A DNA stretch of 41,783 bases from NCBI GenBank assembly GCA_021296265.1, contig JAGWAT010000009.1, forward strand, positions 70,417-112,199, read 5' to 3'. Under the pieces are notes generated by a model, which was not told the DNA's origin, made no database searches, and saw only the letters and a program-made list of their open reading frames with translations. The DNA is from Alphaproteobacteria bacterium (lineage in GTDB: Bacteria; Pseudomonadota; Alphaproteobacteria; TMED109). Below are positions 1 to 8,345 of the stretch, in pieces; positions within the stretch are counted from its first letter, which is position 1; each line of letters begins with the position of its first letter. The position numbers and the translations under genes were made by a program.

Positions 1-1365
1 ACCGCCGGACTTTTCACCGACCCAGTGGACCTCGAACCCCATCTGGTCGATGAACGGGGGGCGTTCCGCGGCGTCTCCCCGGTACTGCTCAAACCCGCCT
101 CCACCGATGAGGTCGCGGCCGCGGTCCGCATCTGCGCGGAAGCGGGCGTGGGTATCGTGCCCCAGGGCGGGCGCACCGGCCTCTGCGGCGGCACCGTGCC
201 CGTGACGCCGGGCGGCGAGGTCCTGATCAGCCTCGAGCGCCTGCGGCGGATCAGGGACCTCGACGCCCAGGGTTTCACCATGACCTGCGAGGCCGGCTGC
301 GTGCTCCGGACCCTGCAGGAAGCCGCCGAGCACGCTGGCCGGCTCTTCCCGCTGTCATTGGCGGCCGAGGGGAGCTGCACGATCGGCGGGAATCTCGCGA
401 CCAATGCCGGTGGCATCAACGTCCTGCGGTACGGCATGGCCCGCAACCTCACGCTCGGACTTGAAGTGGTCCTCCCCGACGGCACGATCTGGGACGATCT
501 CGGCGCCCTGCGCAAGGACAACCGGGGTTACGACCTGAAGCAGATGTTCATCGGCGCGGAAGGCACGCTCGGCATCATCACCGCCGCGACGATGGAACTC
601 TTCCCCCGGCCACGGGATGTGGATACGGCGTTCCTGGCGGTGGCCGATCCTGCGACGGCCCTCAAACTCTTCGCCGTGGCCCGTGAGGTGGCGGGCGACA
701 TGATCGTTGCCTTCGAACTCAACGACCGGCAGGCTCTGGACATGGTGTTCCGGCACATGGAGGGGGTCCGTGACCCATTTCCCGAGCGGTACCGTTGGTA
801 CGTGCTGCTCGAACTCACCGCGGGCGTCGATGGCCATGCCCGGGCAGCGGGCGAGCAAATTCTCGCCGAGGCACTCGACCGCGGCCTCGTGCTGGACGGC
901 GTGCGCGCCGAAAGTCTCGCCCACCGCACCGGACTGTGGCGCCTGCGCGAAACCGTGACCGAAGCCCAGAAGCACGAGGGGCGCAGTCTCAAGCACGACA
1001 TTTCGGTGCCGGTGATTGAGGTTCCGCGCTTCATTGCCGAGGCGACGGAGGCCGTCGGCGCGCGCTGGCCTGGATACCGGGTGCTCGCGTTCGGCCACGT
1101 GGGTGACGGCAACATCCACTTCAACGTCTTCGGGCCGCCCGGGGACGACGGCGAGCGCCTGTTTGCTGAAAGTGATTCCGTCGAGGACGTCGTGTTCGCG
1201 ATCGCCGACCGGATGCAGGGCAGCTTCAGCGCCGAACACGGCATCGGTCAGCTGAAGCGTCGTGCCCTCCGGCAGTACGCGCCGGCCGGGTCCCTCGCGA
1301 TGATGCAGGCCCTGAAGCGGACTCTTGATCCGCGGGGGATCATGAATCCTGGCAAGGTGGTGTAG
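1..1365 (+). CDS. FAD-binding oxidase, GlcD / D-2-hydroxyglutarate dehydrogenase type (5' truncated)
   Basis: Flavoprotein of the VAO/PCMH family that oxidises a 2-hydroxy acid (D-lactate, glycolate or D-2-hydroxyglutarate type) and passes electrons to an acceptor. The frame is open from base 1, and the residues before the first GTG (base 25) already look like family sequence (LFTDPVDLEPHL), so the true start lies outside the window. The N-terminal FAD domain shows the glycine-rich PQGGRTGLCGG stretch and GGNLATNAGG. The C-terminal FAD-oxidase domain shows FGHVGDGNIHFNV, a metal/substrate histidine motif, and EHGIGQLKR near the end. About 454 residues are visible, close to full length for the family (about 460-480). 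The gene ends 10 bases from the convergent ligA stop. Substrate cannot be fixed from sequence alone; D-2-hydroxyglutarate or D-lactate are the best guesses. Confidence 0.9.
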   Translation, partial: TAGLFTDPVDLEPHLVDERGAFRGVSPVLLKPASTDEVAAAVRICAEAGVGIVPQGGRTGLCGGTVPVTPGGEVLISLERLRRIRDLDAQGFTMTCEAGCVLRTLQEAAEHAGRLFPLSLAAEGSCTIGGNLATNAGGINVLRYGMARNLTLGLEVVLPDGTIWDDLGALRKDNRGYDLKQMFIGAEGTLGIITAATMELFPRPRDVDTAFLAVADPATALKLFAVAREVAGDMIVAFELNDRQALDMVFRHMEGVRDPFPERYRWYVLLELTAGVDGHARAAGEQILAEALDRGLVLDGVRAESLAHRTGLWRLRETVTEAQKHEGRSLKHDISVPVIEVPRFIAEATEAVGARWPGYRVLAFGHVGDGNIHFNVFGPPGDDGERLFAESDSVEDVVFAIADRMQGSFSAEHGIGQLKRRALRQYAPAGSLAMMQALKRTLDPRGIMNPGKVV

Positions 1366-1375
1366 AGGGCCCGGC

Positions 1376-3469
1376 TCAGCCTTCCAACAGTTCCCGGAAC
1401 GCTGCCTCGTCCAACACGGTGACGCCGAGCGCTTCGGCCTTGCGCCGCTTTGCGCCGCTGCCGTCGCCGGCGACGAGATAGTCGGTCTTCGCCGACACCG
1501 CCGACGCCACGCGGGCGCCGCGCGCCTCCGCCCGGGCCTTGGCCTCGTTCCGGGAAAGCCCGGCTAAGGTGCCGGTAAATACCAGCGTCCGGCCGGCCAA
1601 CGGCGAGTCGGCGGGCGGTGCCTCCGCTTTCTCCACGTTGACCCCCGCCTCCAGGAGGTGCTCCACGATCGGGCGCGTCGCAGGGTCCGCGAAATAGGCA
1701 ACCAGGGAGCGGATCTGCGCGGCACCGATCCCGTCCACGCCGGCCAGCTCGGCGTACGCGGGTGTCTCCGGGTCATGTGCCTGATCGACCAAGTCCATCA
1801 GCCTAGCGAGCGATTCGGTGGCACGGGCCAGCTGCGCCGCGTTCCCCTGCCCGATGTGACGGATCCCGAGCGCAAACAAGAACCGCTCGAAGGCAATGTC
1901 CCGGGCCCCATGGATGACCGCGCGCAGGTTGTGGACGGACGTGGCTCCCCACCCCTTCTCGCCGCTCAGTGCCTCGAGCCACATCTCGTCATCGGCTTTC
2001 CGGAAGATGTCGGCCGGTTCGCGAATGTCGCGACGGTCCCAGAACGCCCGCAGCTGGCGTTCTCCCAGACCGTCGATGGCGAAGGCATTCCGGCTGACGA
2101 AATGCACCAGCTGCTGAAATGCCTGTGCGTCGCAGGCCCGGCCGGCCGGACAACGGATCACGACCTCGTCCGGCTCCCGGACCGCTCGGCGACCGCAGAC
2201 CGGGCAGTGCTCCGGAAACACGAATGCGGCGGACGTCTCCGGCCGGGCATCGCGGTCGACCTCCACGATCTGGGGAATGACGTCGCCCGCGCGCTGCACC
2301 GTCACGAGGTCACCTGCGCGAACGTCGAGGCGGTCAATCTCGTCACGGTTGTGGAGTGTCGCCCGCGCCACCACCACGCCCCCCACCGTCACCGGCCTCA
2401 GGCTGGCAACCGGGGTCAGGGCGCCGGTGCGGCCGACCTGTACATCGATCGACAGGATGCGCGTCTTGGCGCGCTCGGCCGGGAACTTGCGGGCGACCGA
2501 GTGCCGCGGTGCCCGCGAGGATGCGCCGAGGCGCTCCTGCCAGTCCAGCCGGTCCACCTTGTAGACGATCCCGTCCACGTCGAATCCGAGTTCCGAACGC
2601 CCGGCGTACAGCCGCTCACCATACGCCACCATGTCGGTCACCTGCCGGCATACGGCGGTTCCCGGCGTGACCTCGAACCCGAAACCGGACAGCCGGTCTC
2701 GCACCTCGCTTACCGTGTCGCCGAGGGGCTCGGAGACCTCCCCCCAGCTGTGGACGTAGAACCCGAGGTCGCGCTCGGCCGTGATCACCGGATCGATCTG
2801 TCGAACCGAGCCAGCGGCGGCATTGCGGGGGTTCACGAACGCGCGCTTGCCGGCCGCCAGCTGGTCCGTGTTCAGCCGGTCGAAGGACGCGATCGGGAAG
2901 TACACCTCGCCCCGCACCTCGAGGCGCGCCGGCGGCTTGCCACGGAGCTGCTTTGGCACGGCGGCGAGCGTCCGCAGGTTGCGCGTCACGTCTTCCCCGT
3001 CCCGACCGTCGCCGCGCGTGGCTCCGGCCACCAGCTCGCCATCCTCGTACCGGAGGGAGGCGGATAGGCCATCGATCTTGGGCTCTGCCGCCACCGTGAT
3101 CTCGGCCGTAGGCTCCAGATTGAGGAACTTCCGGACCCGGTCCACGAACTCCTGCAACTCGCCGTCAGTGAACACATTGTCGAGTGAGAGCATCGGCTGC
3201 GGATGCCGCACCTTGCGAAAGCCGGATGCCGGGGGCGCCCCGACCCGCGCGGACGGGCTGTCGTTGCGAACCAAATCCGGCCAAAGGGCCTCGATCGCCG
3301 CATTGCGGTGGCGGAGCGCATCGTACTCCGCATCCGAAATCTTCGGCGCATCGTCGATGTAGTACGCGCGGTCGTGCCGCAGGACCGCTGCCGCCAGCCG
3401 CGCGAGTTCGGAGCGCGCCTGGTCCCGGCTCAGCGCCGCCACGTCGATCAGGGCGGTACTTGCGCTCAC
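1376..3469 (-). CDS. ligA: NAD-dependent DNA ligase LigA
   Basis: Seals nicks in duplex DNA during replication and repair, using NAD+ to adenylate an active-site lysine. The 697-residue length is normal. Visible in order: Ia domain with the YYIDDAPKISDAEYD signature (about 36-50), nucleotidyltransferase motif KIDG with the adenylated lysine at about 131, OB fold, a Cys4 zinc finger beginning CPVCG, helix-hairpin-helix repeats (DGIGAAQIRSL) and a C-terminal BRCT domain (GRTLVFTGTLAGLSR). I chose the GTG at 3469 because the protein then begins at the normal place; the frame is open 50 codons further upstream, but that sequence is basic and unlike LigA. This GTG overlaps the recN stop in a GTGA arrangement, so the two are translationally coupled. 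Confidence 0.96.
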   Translation of the reverse strand: MSASTALIDVAALSRDQARSELARLAAAVLRHDRAYYIDDAPKISDAEYDALRHRNAAIEALWPDLVRNDSPSARVGAPPASGFRKVRHPQPMLSLDNVFTDGELQEFVDRVRKFLNLEPTAEITVAAEPKIDGLSASLRYEDGELVAGATRGDGRDGEDVTRNLRTLAAVPKQLRGKPPARLEVRGEVYFPIASFDRLNTDQLAAGKRAFVNPRNAAAGSVRQIDPVITAERDLGFYVHSWGEVSEPLGDTVSEVRDRLSGFGFEVTPGTAVCRQVTDMVAYGERLYAGRSELGFDVDGIVYKVDRLDWQERLGASSRAPRHSVARKFPAERAKTRILSIDVQVGRTGALTPVASLRPVTVGGVVVARATLHNRDEIDRLDVRAGDLVTVQRAGDVIPQIVEVDRDARPETSAAFVFPEHCPVCGRRAVREPDEVVIRCPAGRACDAQAFQQLVHFVSRNAFAIDGLGERQLRAFWDRRDIREPADIFRKADDEMWLEALSGEKGWGATSVHNLRAVIHGARDIAFERFLFALGIRHIGQGNAAQLARATESLARLMDLVDQAHDPETPAYAELAGVDGIGAAQIRSLVAYFADPATRPIVEHLLEAGVNVEKAEAPPADSPLAGRTLVFTGTLAGLSRNEAKARAEARGARVASAVSAKTDYLVAGDGSGAKRRKAEALGVTVLDEAAFRELLEG

Positions 3470-5130
3470 TCGACGCCTTCCTGCAACAGCCGCCTGGCGG
3501 CGGCACGTGCCTCGTCGGTCAGTCCGCGGCCCGACATCATTCGCGCGATCTCCTCGACGCGGGCCGCCTCGTCGAGCTCGCTGGCCGATACGGCGTCTCC
3601 GGACCGGAGGACCAGCCATTGGCGCCGGCCGCGCGCCGCCACCTGTGGCTGGTGGGTCACGGCAAAAACTTGATGGTGCCGCGCGAGCCGCGCAAGGCGC
3701 GCGCCCACTGCGTCCGCGACCGCGCCGCCGACCCCGGCGTCGATCTCGTCGAACACAAGCGTCGCGGGCTCGGTCACGCGAGCCAGAACGATGTGGACCG
3801 CCAGCAGGAAGCGCGACAGCTCGCCCCCCGACGCTATCCGCTCGAGCGGTCCGATCGCCGCATCCTGAGTCGTGGCCACCCCGAATCGAACTCTCTCACC
3901 GCCGTGTGGTCCCCACTTATCCCGCGGCAGCGCCTCGAGCTCGGTCACGAAGCGCGCCCGGCCCAAGTGCAGGGCCTCGAGCTCATCGCCGATGCGCGCG
4001 TCCAGGAACCCTGCCGCCTTTTGTCGTTCCGCGCTCAAGGCCTCGATGCCCTTTTCGAACGCCTCACGGGCGGCAGCGGCGGTCTCGGCCAGTTCCTCCA
4101 CGCGGCGCCCGTCGGAATCGGTCTTCGCCGCCCGTTCCTGCAAGTCCTCCCGCACCGTGCTGAGTTCATCCGGACGTACACCGTGGCGCCGGGCTGCGGA
4201 GCGGAGCGCAAAAAGCCGCGTCTCCACCTGCTCCAGTTCACTGGGGCTCAACTCGAGATCGGCTCGCACCGCATCCAGCAGGTTCCGGGCCTCGCCCAGC
4301 TCGACCAACGCACGATGCAGCGCCGACCTGAGCTCAGCCAACGGGCCCGGAACTTCCGGCAGTCCGTCGAGCGCGCCCACCGCCTCCTGAAGGGACGGCG
4401 TCGCGCCGGTCGCGGCGGCGTCCTCGCCCATGGTGGCTGCCAGCTGTTCGACTACCGCTGCCACCCGGGCACCCTGCATCAGGAACGAGCGGCGCTCCGC
4501 CAGCTGCTCGGCTTCGCCGGCTGCCGGCGCCAGTGCATCAAGCTCCGCCAGCTGGCTCCGGATTTCCTCCTCGGCGGCAAGCGTGCTGGCCAATCGTTCG
4601 GCGGCCTCCCGGTGCACCGCCTCGGCGTCGCGCCAGGCGCGATACTGCTTGTCGACGTTCCGCACGTCGCGGGCGAGGCTGCCAAACGCATCGAGGAAAT
4701 CCCGGTGCCGGGAAGCATCAAGCAGTCCCCTCCGGTCGTGCTGGCCGTGAATCTGCAGGAGCCGATGGCCGAACTGCTCCAGTAGGCGGACCGTCACCGG
4801 GACATCATTGACGAAGGCGCCGCCACGGCCATTGCGCGCCAGCACCCGGCGACACAGGAACGCACCATCGCTCTGGATCCCGTGCTCGGCGGCAAATGCA
4901 ACTGCCGGATGGCCGGCATCCACCTCGAACAACGCGGTCACGATTCCCTGGTCCGCCCCGACACGCACCAAACTGGCGTCGGCTCGACGGCCGGCTGCCA
5001 GGGCCAGAGCTTCCATCAGCACTGACTTGCCCGCGCCCGTTTCGCCCGACAGCACGCAGAAACCCGGACCGAACGAGAAATCCAGGGACTCGATCAGAAC
5101 GACATTCCGTACCGAAAGGCTGATCAGCAC
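3466..5130 (-). CDS. recN: DNA repair protein RecN
   Basis: SMC-like ATPase that acts at double-strand breaks and holds DNA ends or sisters together during recombinational repair. 554 residues, typical length. Walker A GETGAGKS is at about 29-36, the ABC signature IASGGELSRFLLA and Walker B LVFDEIDAGVGG lie in the C-terminal half, and a long Ala/Glu/Arg-rich segment of coiled-coil character lies between. The GTG at 5130 gives the family N-terminus (LISLSVRNVVLIESL); the open frame continues 52 codons upstream but there overlaps bamD and lacks family sequence. It begins 16 bases after the bamD stop and its own stop overlaps the ligA start, so bamD-recN-ligA is one operon, an order common in Alphaproteobacteria. 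No LexA box was recognised. Confidence 0.95.
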   Translation of the reverse strand: MLISLSVRNVVLIESLDFSFGPGFCVLSGETGAGKSVLMEALALAAGRRADASLVRVGADQGIVTALFEVDAGHPAVAFAAEHGIQSDGAFLCRRVLARNGRGGAFVNDVPVTVRLLEQFGHRLLQIHGQHDRRGLLDASRHRDFLDAFGSLARDVRNVDKQYRAWRDAEAVHREAAERLASTLAAEEEIRSQLAELDALAPAAGEAEQLAERRSFLMQGARVAAVVEQLAATMGEDAAATGATPSLQEAVGALDGLPEVPGPLAELRSALHRALVELGEARNLLDAVRADLELSPSELEQVETRLFALRSAARRHGVRPDELSTVREDLQERAAKTDSDGRRVEELAETAAAAREAFEKGIEALSAERQKAAGFLDARIGDELEALHLGRARFVTELEALPRDKWGPHGGERVRFGVATTQDAAIGPLERIASGGELSRFLLAVHIVLARVTEPATLVFDEIDAGVGGAVADAVGARLARLARHHQVFAVTHQPQVAARGRRQWLVLRSGDAVSASELDEAARVEEIARMMSGRGLTDEARAAARRLLQEGVE

Positions 5131-5146
5131 GAAGCGCCCCGCTTGG

Positions 5147-5965
5147 TCAGAACAGTCCGAAGAACCAGGATGATCGTGGTATCTCCGGCCCATCTCCTTC
5201 GAGCAGATCGTAAGCGTAGGCGTACCAACGATTGTTCGGATAGTTGTGGCCGAGTACGGCAGCGTACTGCCGGGCTTCGCCGGCAACCCCGAGGGCCAGG
5301 TTCAGTTCGACCATGCGGGCGAGCGCCTCGGGGATATGGGAGGTCTCGGAGTACGAGCGGACGACCGTCGCGAACCGGCGCAGCGCGGCAGGGTACTGGC
5401 GCAGTTGAAGATAGGTCCGTCCGACCTCCATCTCCTTGCCCGCGAGATGGTCGTAGACGAGATCGAGCTTCACCACCGCATCGCGCGCATAGACGCTGCC
5501 CGGATAACGGGCGATCACCCCCTCGAGCGCCTCCCTGGCCAGCCGGGTCTGCGTCTGGTCGCGTCGTACATCCGGAATCTGCTCGTAGTAGCACAGCGCG
5601 ATCAGGTACCGCACGTAGGGTACGTCGGAACTGCCGGGGTGGAGATCGATAAACCGCTCCGCTGCCCCGATCGCCAGGGTGTAGTCGTTCTTCAGGTAGT
5701 TGGCGTACGCGACCAGCAACTGCCCACGCGTGGCCCATTCCGAATATGGGTACTGCGCCTCAACCTGCTCGAATTCCGTAACGGCAAGCGGATAGTCGTC
5801 GGCAAGGAGTGCGTCAAGAGCAGAGTTATAGATCTTTTCCAACGGGCGTTCGACGACTGCCTCTGGCTCCTGGAAGATCGAACACCCGGCCAGCACCACC
5901 GCCGCCGCGAGCAGAGCCGACCGGCGCAGACCAAGCCAGATGCAATGAAAAAACGGGACGGGCAT
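5147..5965 (-). CDS. bamD: Outer membrane protein assembly factor BamD (lipoprotein)
   Basis: Essential lipoprotein of the BAM complex that inserts beta-barrel proteins into the outer membrane; it is anchored to the inner leaflet and contacts BamA. 272 residues from the ATG at 5965. The N-terminus has a basic stretch, a hydrophobic core and the lipobox VLAGC with the lipidated Cys at about 28. The mature part is five TPR-like units, starting EKIYNSALDALLADDYPLA and including AEQFI-type and YPGSVYARDA repeats, as in the YfiO family. A longer frame reaches 6085, but the extra 40 residues precede the signal peptide and are unlikely to be used. No strong Shine-Dalgarno sequence precedes the ATG. 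First gene of the bamD-recN-ligA operon. Its promoter must lie in the gene-poor region upstream, where lpxC, a usual neighbour in this class, is absent. Confidence 0.94.
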   Translation of the reverse strand: MPVPFFHCIWLGLRRSALLAAAVVLAGCSIFQEPEAVVERPLEKIYNSALDALLADDYPLAVTEFEQVEAQYPYSEWATRGQLLVAYANYLKNDYTLAIGAAERFIDLHPGSSDVPYVRYLIALCYYEQIPDVRRDQTQTRLAREALEGVIARYPGSVYARDAVVKLDLVYDHLAGKEMEVGRTYLQLRQYPAALRRFATVVRSYSETSHIPEALARMVELNLALGVAGEARQYAAVLGHNYPNNRWYAYAYDLLEGDGPEIPRSSWFFGLF

Positions 5966-6245
5966 TGGGGGTGTATACCATGCGAGGCGTATCGTTGGGC
6001 CTGACACTTCCCGTGGCGGCACGCCCGCTGCCGGACGCGCTGGATACCGGAAAAATCTTGGTCGCTGTTTCACAAGGCGGTGCATGGCACCCTCGCTTGG
6101 GGCGCCCGGCAGGTCGCTGCTGTTGCTGACGTTCGTCGGCCTTGAGAGAGTGTCAAAGAATGCATGGAGCCTCTATCGAGAGGCTTTCTGGATCGTTGCG
6201 TGGACCGTGTGCCGGCGCGATTTTCTACCCTGGGGCCGGAAGGGC

Positions 6246-6518
6246 TTAGGTTGGGCCATTCCTAGAATTTCCGGCGGTGCAGTCATCTGGTCCGATAAGA
6301 CGATGGAAGGCCTCTTCTGGCAGACGCAACCCCGATTCGGTGAGGATTACCGACTTCGCCTTGCTGACGGGGTTGGAGATCAGGCCCTTCTCGTGCAGGC
6401 GGTTCGTCGCATCTCAATCAAACGATTTCCAGGTCCGCGCGCCCGGCCCCGGATCGTGGTCATGGATGCCGAGGTAGAGTAATGCCAGTACGGCGTCGTC
6501 GATTCTGTCATGTTTCAT
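6246..6518 (-). pseudogene. DUF6429-like gene broken by an in-frame TGA
   Basis: Reading the minus strand from the ATG at 6518 gives MKHDRIDDAVLALLYLGIHD, then a short Gly/Pro linker, TWKSFD, a TGA at 6416-6414, then DATNRLHEKGLISNPVSKAK, SVILTESGLRLPEEAFHRL and a TAA at 6248-6246. The frame is kept throughout (91 codons) and both halves fit the small DUF6429 family of proteobacteria. The stop falls where I recall the family having tryptophan (SFDWDA), so a single TGG to TGA change explains it. The function of DUF6429 proteins is unknown. The 280 bases between this remnant and bamD hold no supported gene; they include a 7-bp hairpin at 6168-6185 without a T-tract. Sequencing error is the alternative explanation. 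The family call is from memory of its signature residues. Confidence 0.68.
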
Positions 6519-6973
6519 GGAAGCAGGGTATCTCACTGCCGATGGGGGTACCGCGTTGCAAATGGTGACCGCATCAACCCAAGCCGATGAACGACATGGC
6601 TACGCGCAGACGGTATCGTCCCCGCCGCGGATTTAGCGGTGCGCCGGAAGCTCGCAGCGGGTGAGCGCGTCACGGTTGTAGCCGCGCACCGGGCTGGTCG
6701 TCCGCTGAAGCGGACAGCCTTCATGTCCGGCGCAGGATAGCTCTCCGCGCCGCGTTGAGGTTGACCGCGGCCCCCGCGCCGCCGCCAGTCATCGCAGACC
6801 CCTCCCAGCCGATCGGGCAGCCCCGGCTCGAACAATACGTAGGCGACGTTGTTCGTTATCTGAGCAGGTGAACGCCACCGGGACCGTGATCGAGCAGGCG
6901 GAAGTACTGTCCTCCGGATGGTCGCCGTGACGCCGGCTCGGCGACGGCACACGACTGGGGCGATAACCTCCCG
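6519..6973. other. Gene-poor stretch between DUF6429 remnant and lipoprotein gene
   Basis: No convincing coding sequence on either strand. Open frames here (for example 6533-6952 on the minus strand) give Arg/Ser/Pro-rich translations with no recognisable domain, signal peptide or ribosome binding site. Together with the neighbouring broken DUF6429 gene it looks like a decaying segment. No transposase fragment or terminal inverted repeat was recognised. Confidence 0.5.
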
Positions 6974-7954
6974 CTAGTCCTCTGGCTGCGCCGGTACCAG
7001 CTCAGGGTGCAGCGCGGTGTAAATCGAGTCGAAGCTACCCTCGGCGCCGTTGGCCTCGGCGAATACGGCCCTAGTTTGGCCGGTGGCCAGGCGCGGGGCG
7101 ACATCGTCGGCGAGGCGGCTGGAGAACTGTCCCGACCACGACCCGCCCGATCGCGTCACGTCGCGGTCGGGATGGGATACGGAAACGCGCTCGCCCTCGA
7201 AGCCGCCCGCCTCGCCGATTGGCGTCAGCGCGAAGCGGATCTCGTACCCGGCCAGCGTGTGCTCGATTTCGCCCTGGCCGCGGCGCCAGCCGAGGATCGC
7301 GTAGAGGTGCTCGCGCTCGAGCGCGATGTCGCCGACGCAACCCATGCAGCCGGCGACCGCGCCGGCGGCGAAATCGGCCTGCAGCGTCATCGCTGCGGCG
7401 AACTCCTCGGCCACCGGTTCCGAGGCACTTGGCGCGCGGTAGCGGTAGACCCCGCCGGCGCTGCCGGCATAGCTTGCGGTCCCGGTCAGCGGGAGTTCAG
7501 GCGGGGCGGCAGGATCAAGCTCGGGCCCGTCGACGAATGGTACGATCATTGCGTCGGCCGGGTCGAGGCGGCGCGTCGTCGTCGCCCCGTCGAAGCGCAT
7601 CCAGAACCCGGCCGAGAGGTAGTCGGTCGGATCGTCGTTGTCCCAGCTGATCAGTGCGTAGGCCAGCGTGACGCCGTCGCGGTCGGTCTTGCCCAGGGTC
7701 CAGCGGCGCCCGGCGTGATTGGGCATGAAGGGGAACCAAGACCAGCTGTACCACTCATCGCGCAGCGAGTTGAGATTGTCCCGCCCGCCGTCCGGGCGTG
7801 GCACCGAGACGCGCAGCACCTCGCCGTCGAAATCGGTGATGCGGGGCGCGGGCGACGCGGCGGCGGGGGCAGTGTCGGCCACGTCGCCGCGGCTGGTACA
7901 GGCGGCAAGCGCGCAGGCGAGAGCAACACAAACGACGGAGACGCCGTGTTTCAT
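6974..7954 (-). CDS. Surface lipoprotein with a transferrin-binding-protein-like beta-barrel
   Basis: 326 residues. The N-terminus is a lipoprotein signal: a hydrophobic stretch ending ALAAC with the lipidated Cys at about 19, followed by an Ala/Pro-rich linker. The remainder is rich in Gly, aromatic and small polar residues. Its C-terminal third has the hallmarks of TbpB/FHbp-like barrels: strand-like Gly-rich segments (GSWSGQFSSRLADD), then a P/A-T-G turn and FAEANGAEGSFDSIYTA, resembling the 'GtF.a....GaFGa' pattern of Slam-exported lipoproteins. An internal CMGC pair could form a disulfide. In characterised relatives such barrels bind host iron or haem proteins or complement factors. No TonB-dependent receptor or Slam gene is in the window, so the ligand is unknown. 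It is transcribed away from hisN as a single gene. Alternative: an unrelated beta-rich lipoprotein. Confidence 0.72.
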   Translation of the reverse strand: MKHGVSVVCVALACALAACTSRGDVADTAPAAASPAPRITDFDGEVLRVSVPRPDGGRDNLNSLRDEWYSWSWFPFMPNHAGRRWTLGKTDRDGVTLAYALISWDNDDPTDYLSAGFWMRFDGATTTRRLDPADAMIVPFVDGPELDPAAPPELPLTGTASYAGSAGGVYRYRAPSASEPVAEEFAAAMTLQADFAAGAVAGCMGCVGDIALEREHLYAILGWRRGQGEIEHTLAGYEIRFALTPIGEAGGFEGERVSVSHPDRDVTRSGGSWSGQFSSRLADDVAPRLATGQTRAVFAEANGAEGSFDSIYTALHPELVPAQPED

Positions 7955-8061
7955 GAAGTAAATCCCCAGTGTTCGGACGGGCGACCGGGCAGTCTATGCA
8001 CGCTTATCCCCGCGCCGTCCTTCGATATGCACGCTGCAGCCGCTAGTCGCCATGAGAGGGG

Positions 8062-8090
8062 CTGCACCATAAGCAATCTGCATGGTGCAG
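8062..8090. repeat. Perfect 9-bp inverted repeat (hairpin or operator)
   Basis: Arms CTGCACCAT (8062-8070) and ATGGTGCAG (8082-8090) are exact reverse complements around an 11-base loop. It lies about 110 bases upstream of the lipoprotein gene start and 255 bases upstream of hisN. No T-tract follows, so it is a better candidate for a protein-binding operator or RNA structure than for an intrinsic terminator. Confidence 0.5.
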
Positions 8091-8195
8091 TACGCGAACG
8101 TTGCCGACCCCCGGCCCAGTCCCGTTGTCTTCGGTGTTCGGGTCGAGGCCCTGGTGGTCGAAGGTCCTTCTCACTTCGCCCGGCACCCGCCGGGC

Positions 8196-8231
8196 GCCAT
8201 CCGGGCCATCGGAGCCATCGGAGCCATCCAA
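8196..8231. repeat. Four tandem 9-bp units, GCCATCSGR type
   Basis: Units at 8196, 8205, 8214 and 8223 read GCCATCCGG, GCCATCGGA, GCCATCGGA and GCCATCCAA. A small tandem array in non-coding DNA, potentially length-variable; no role is evident. Confidence 0.6.
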
Positions 8232-8345
8232 CGAGGCCTCCCACGCTCCGCTACGCTGGCGGGGAGTAGTATTCGATGACACCGGCTTCCTGAATTGCTT
8301 GCGGGATGATTCTTCCTCCTTCACCGGGGCACGAGACCCAGTCCG

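Larger units (their letters stand above)
7955..8345. other. Divergent intergenic region upstream of the lipoprotein gene and hisN
   Basis: 391 bases between two divergently read genes. It contains a perfect 9-bp hairpin (8062-8090) and a short 9-bp tandem repeat (8196-8231), listed separately. No coding sequence with family character was seen; frames crossing it on the minus strand are extensions of the antisense of hisN. No clear sigma70 promoter could be picked. Confidence 0.5.

Noticed and set aside
3184-4785. 533-codon plus-strand frame opposite recN and ligA
   Set aside because: Pure antisense of two certain genes in GC-rich DNA; Arg/Pro-rich with no family character.
6168-6185. 7-bp perfect hairpin as a terminator
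   Set aside because: No T-tract on either strand beyond three T residues, and no intact gene ends next to it.
6084-6482. 132-codon plus-strand frame over the DUF6429 remnant
   Set aside because: It is the antisense of the recognisable DUF6429 sequence and has no ribosome binding site or recognisable domain.
6246-6973. Insertion-sequence remnant around the broken DUF6429 gene
   Set aside because: No transposase motif, terminal inverted repeats or target-site duplication could be found.
7007-8269. 420-codon plus-strand frame opposite the lipoprotein gene
   Set aside because: The minus strand gives a lipobox and a barrel-like protein with correct boundaries; the plus frame has no start signal and runs into the intergenic region.
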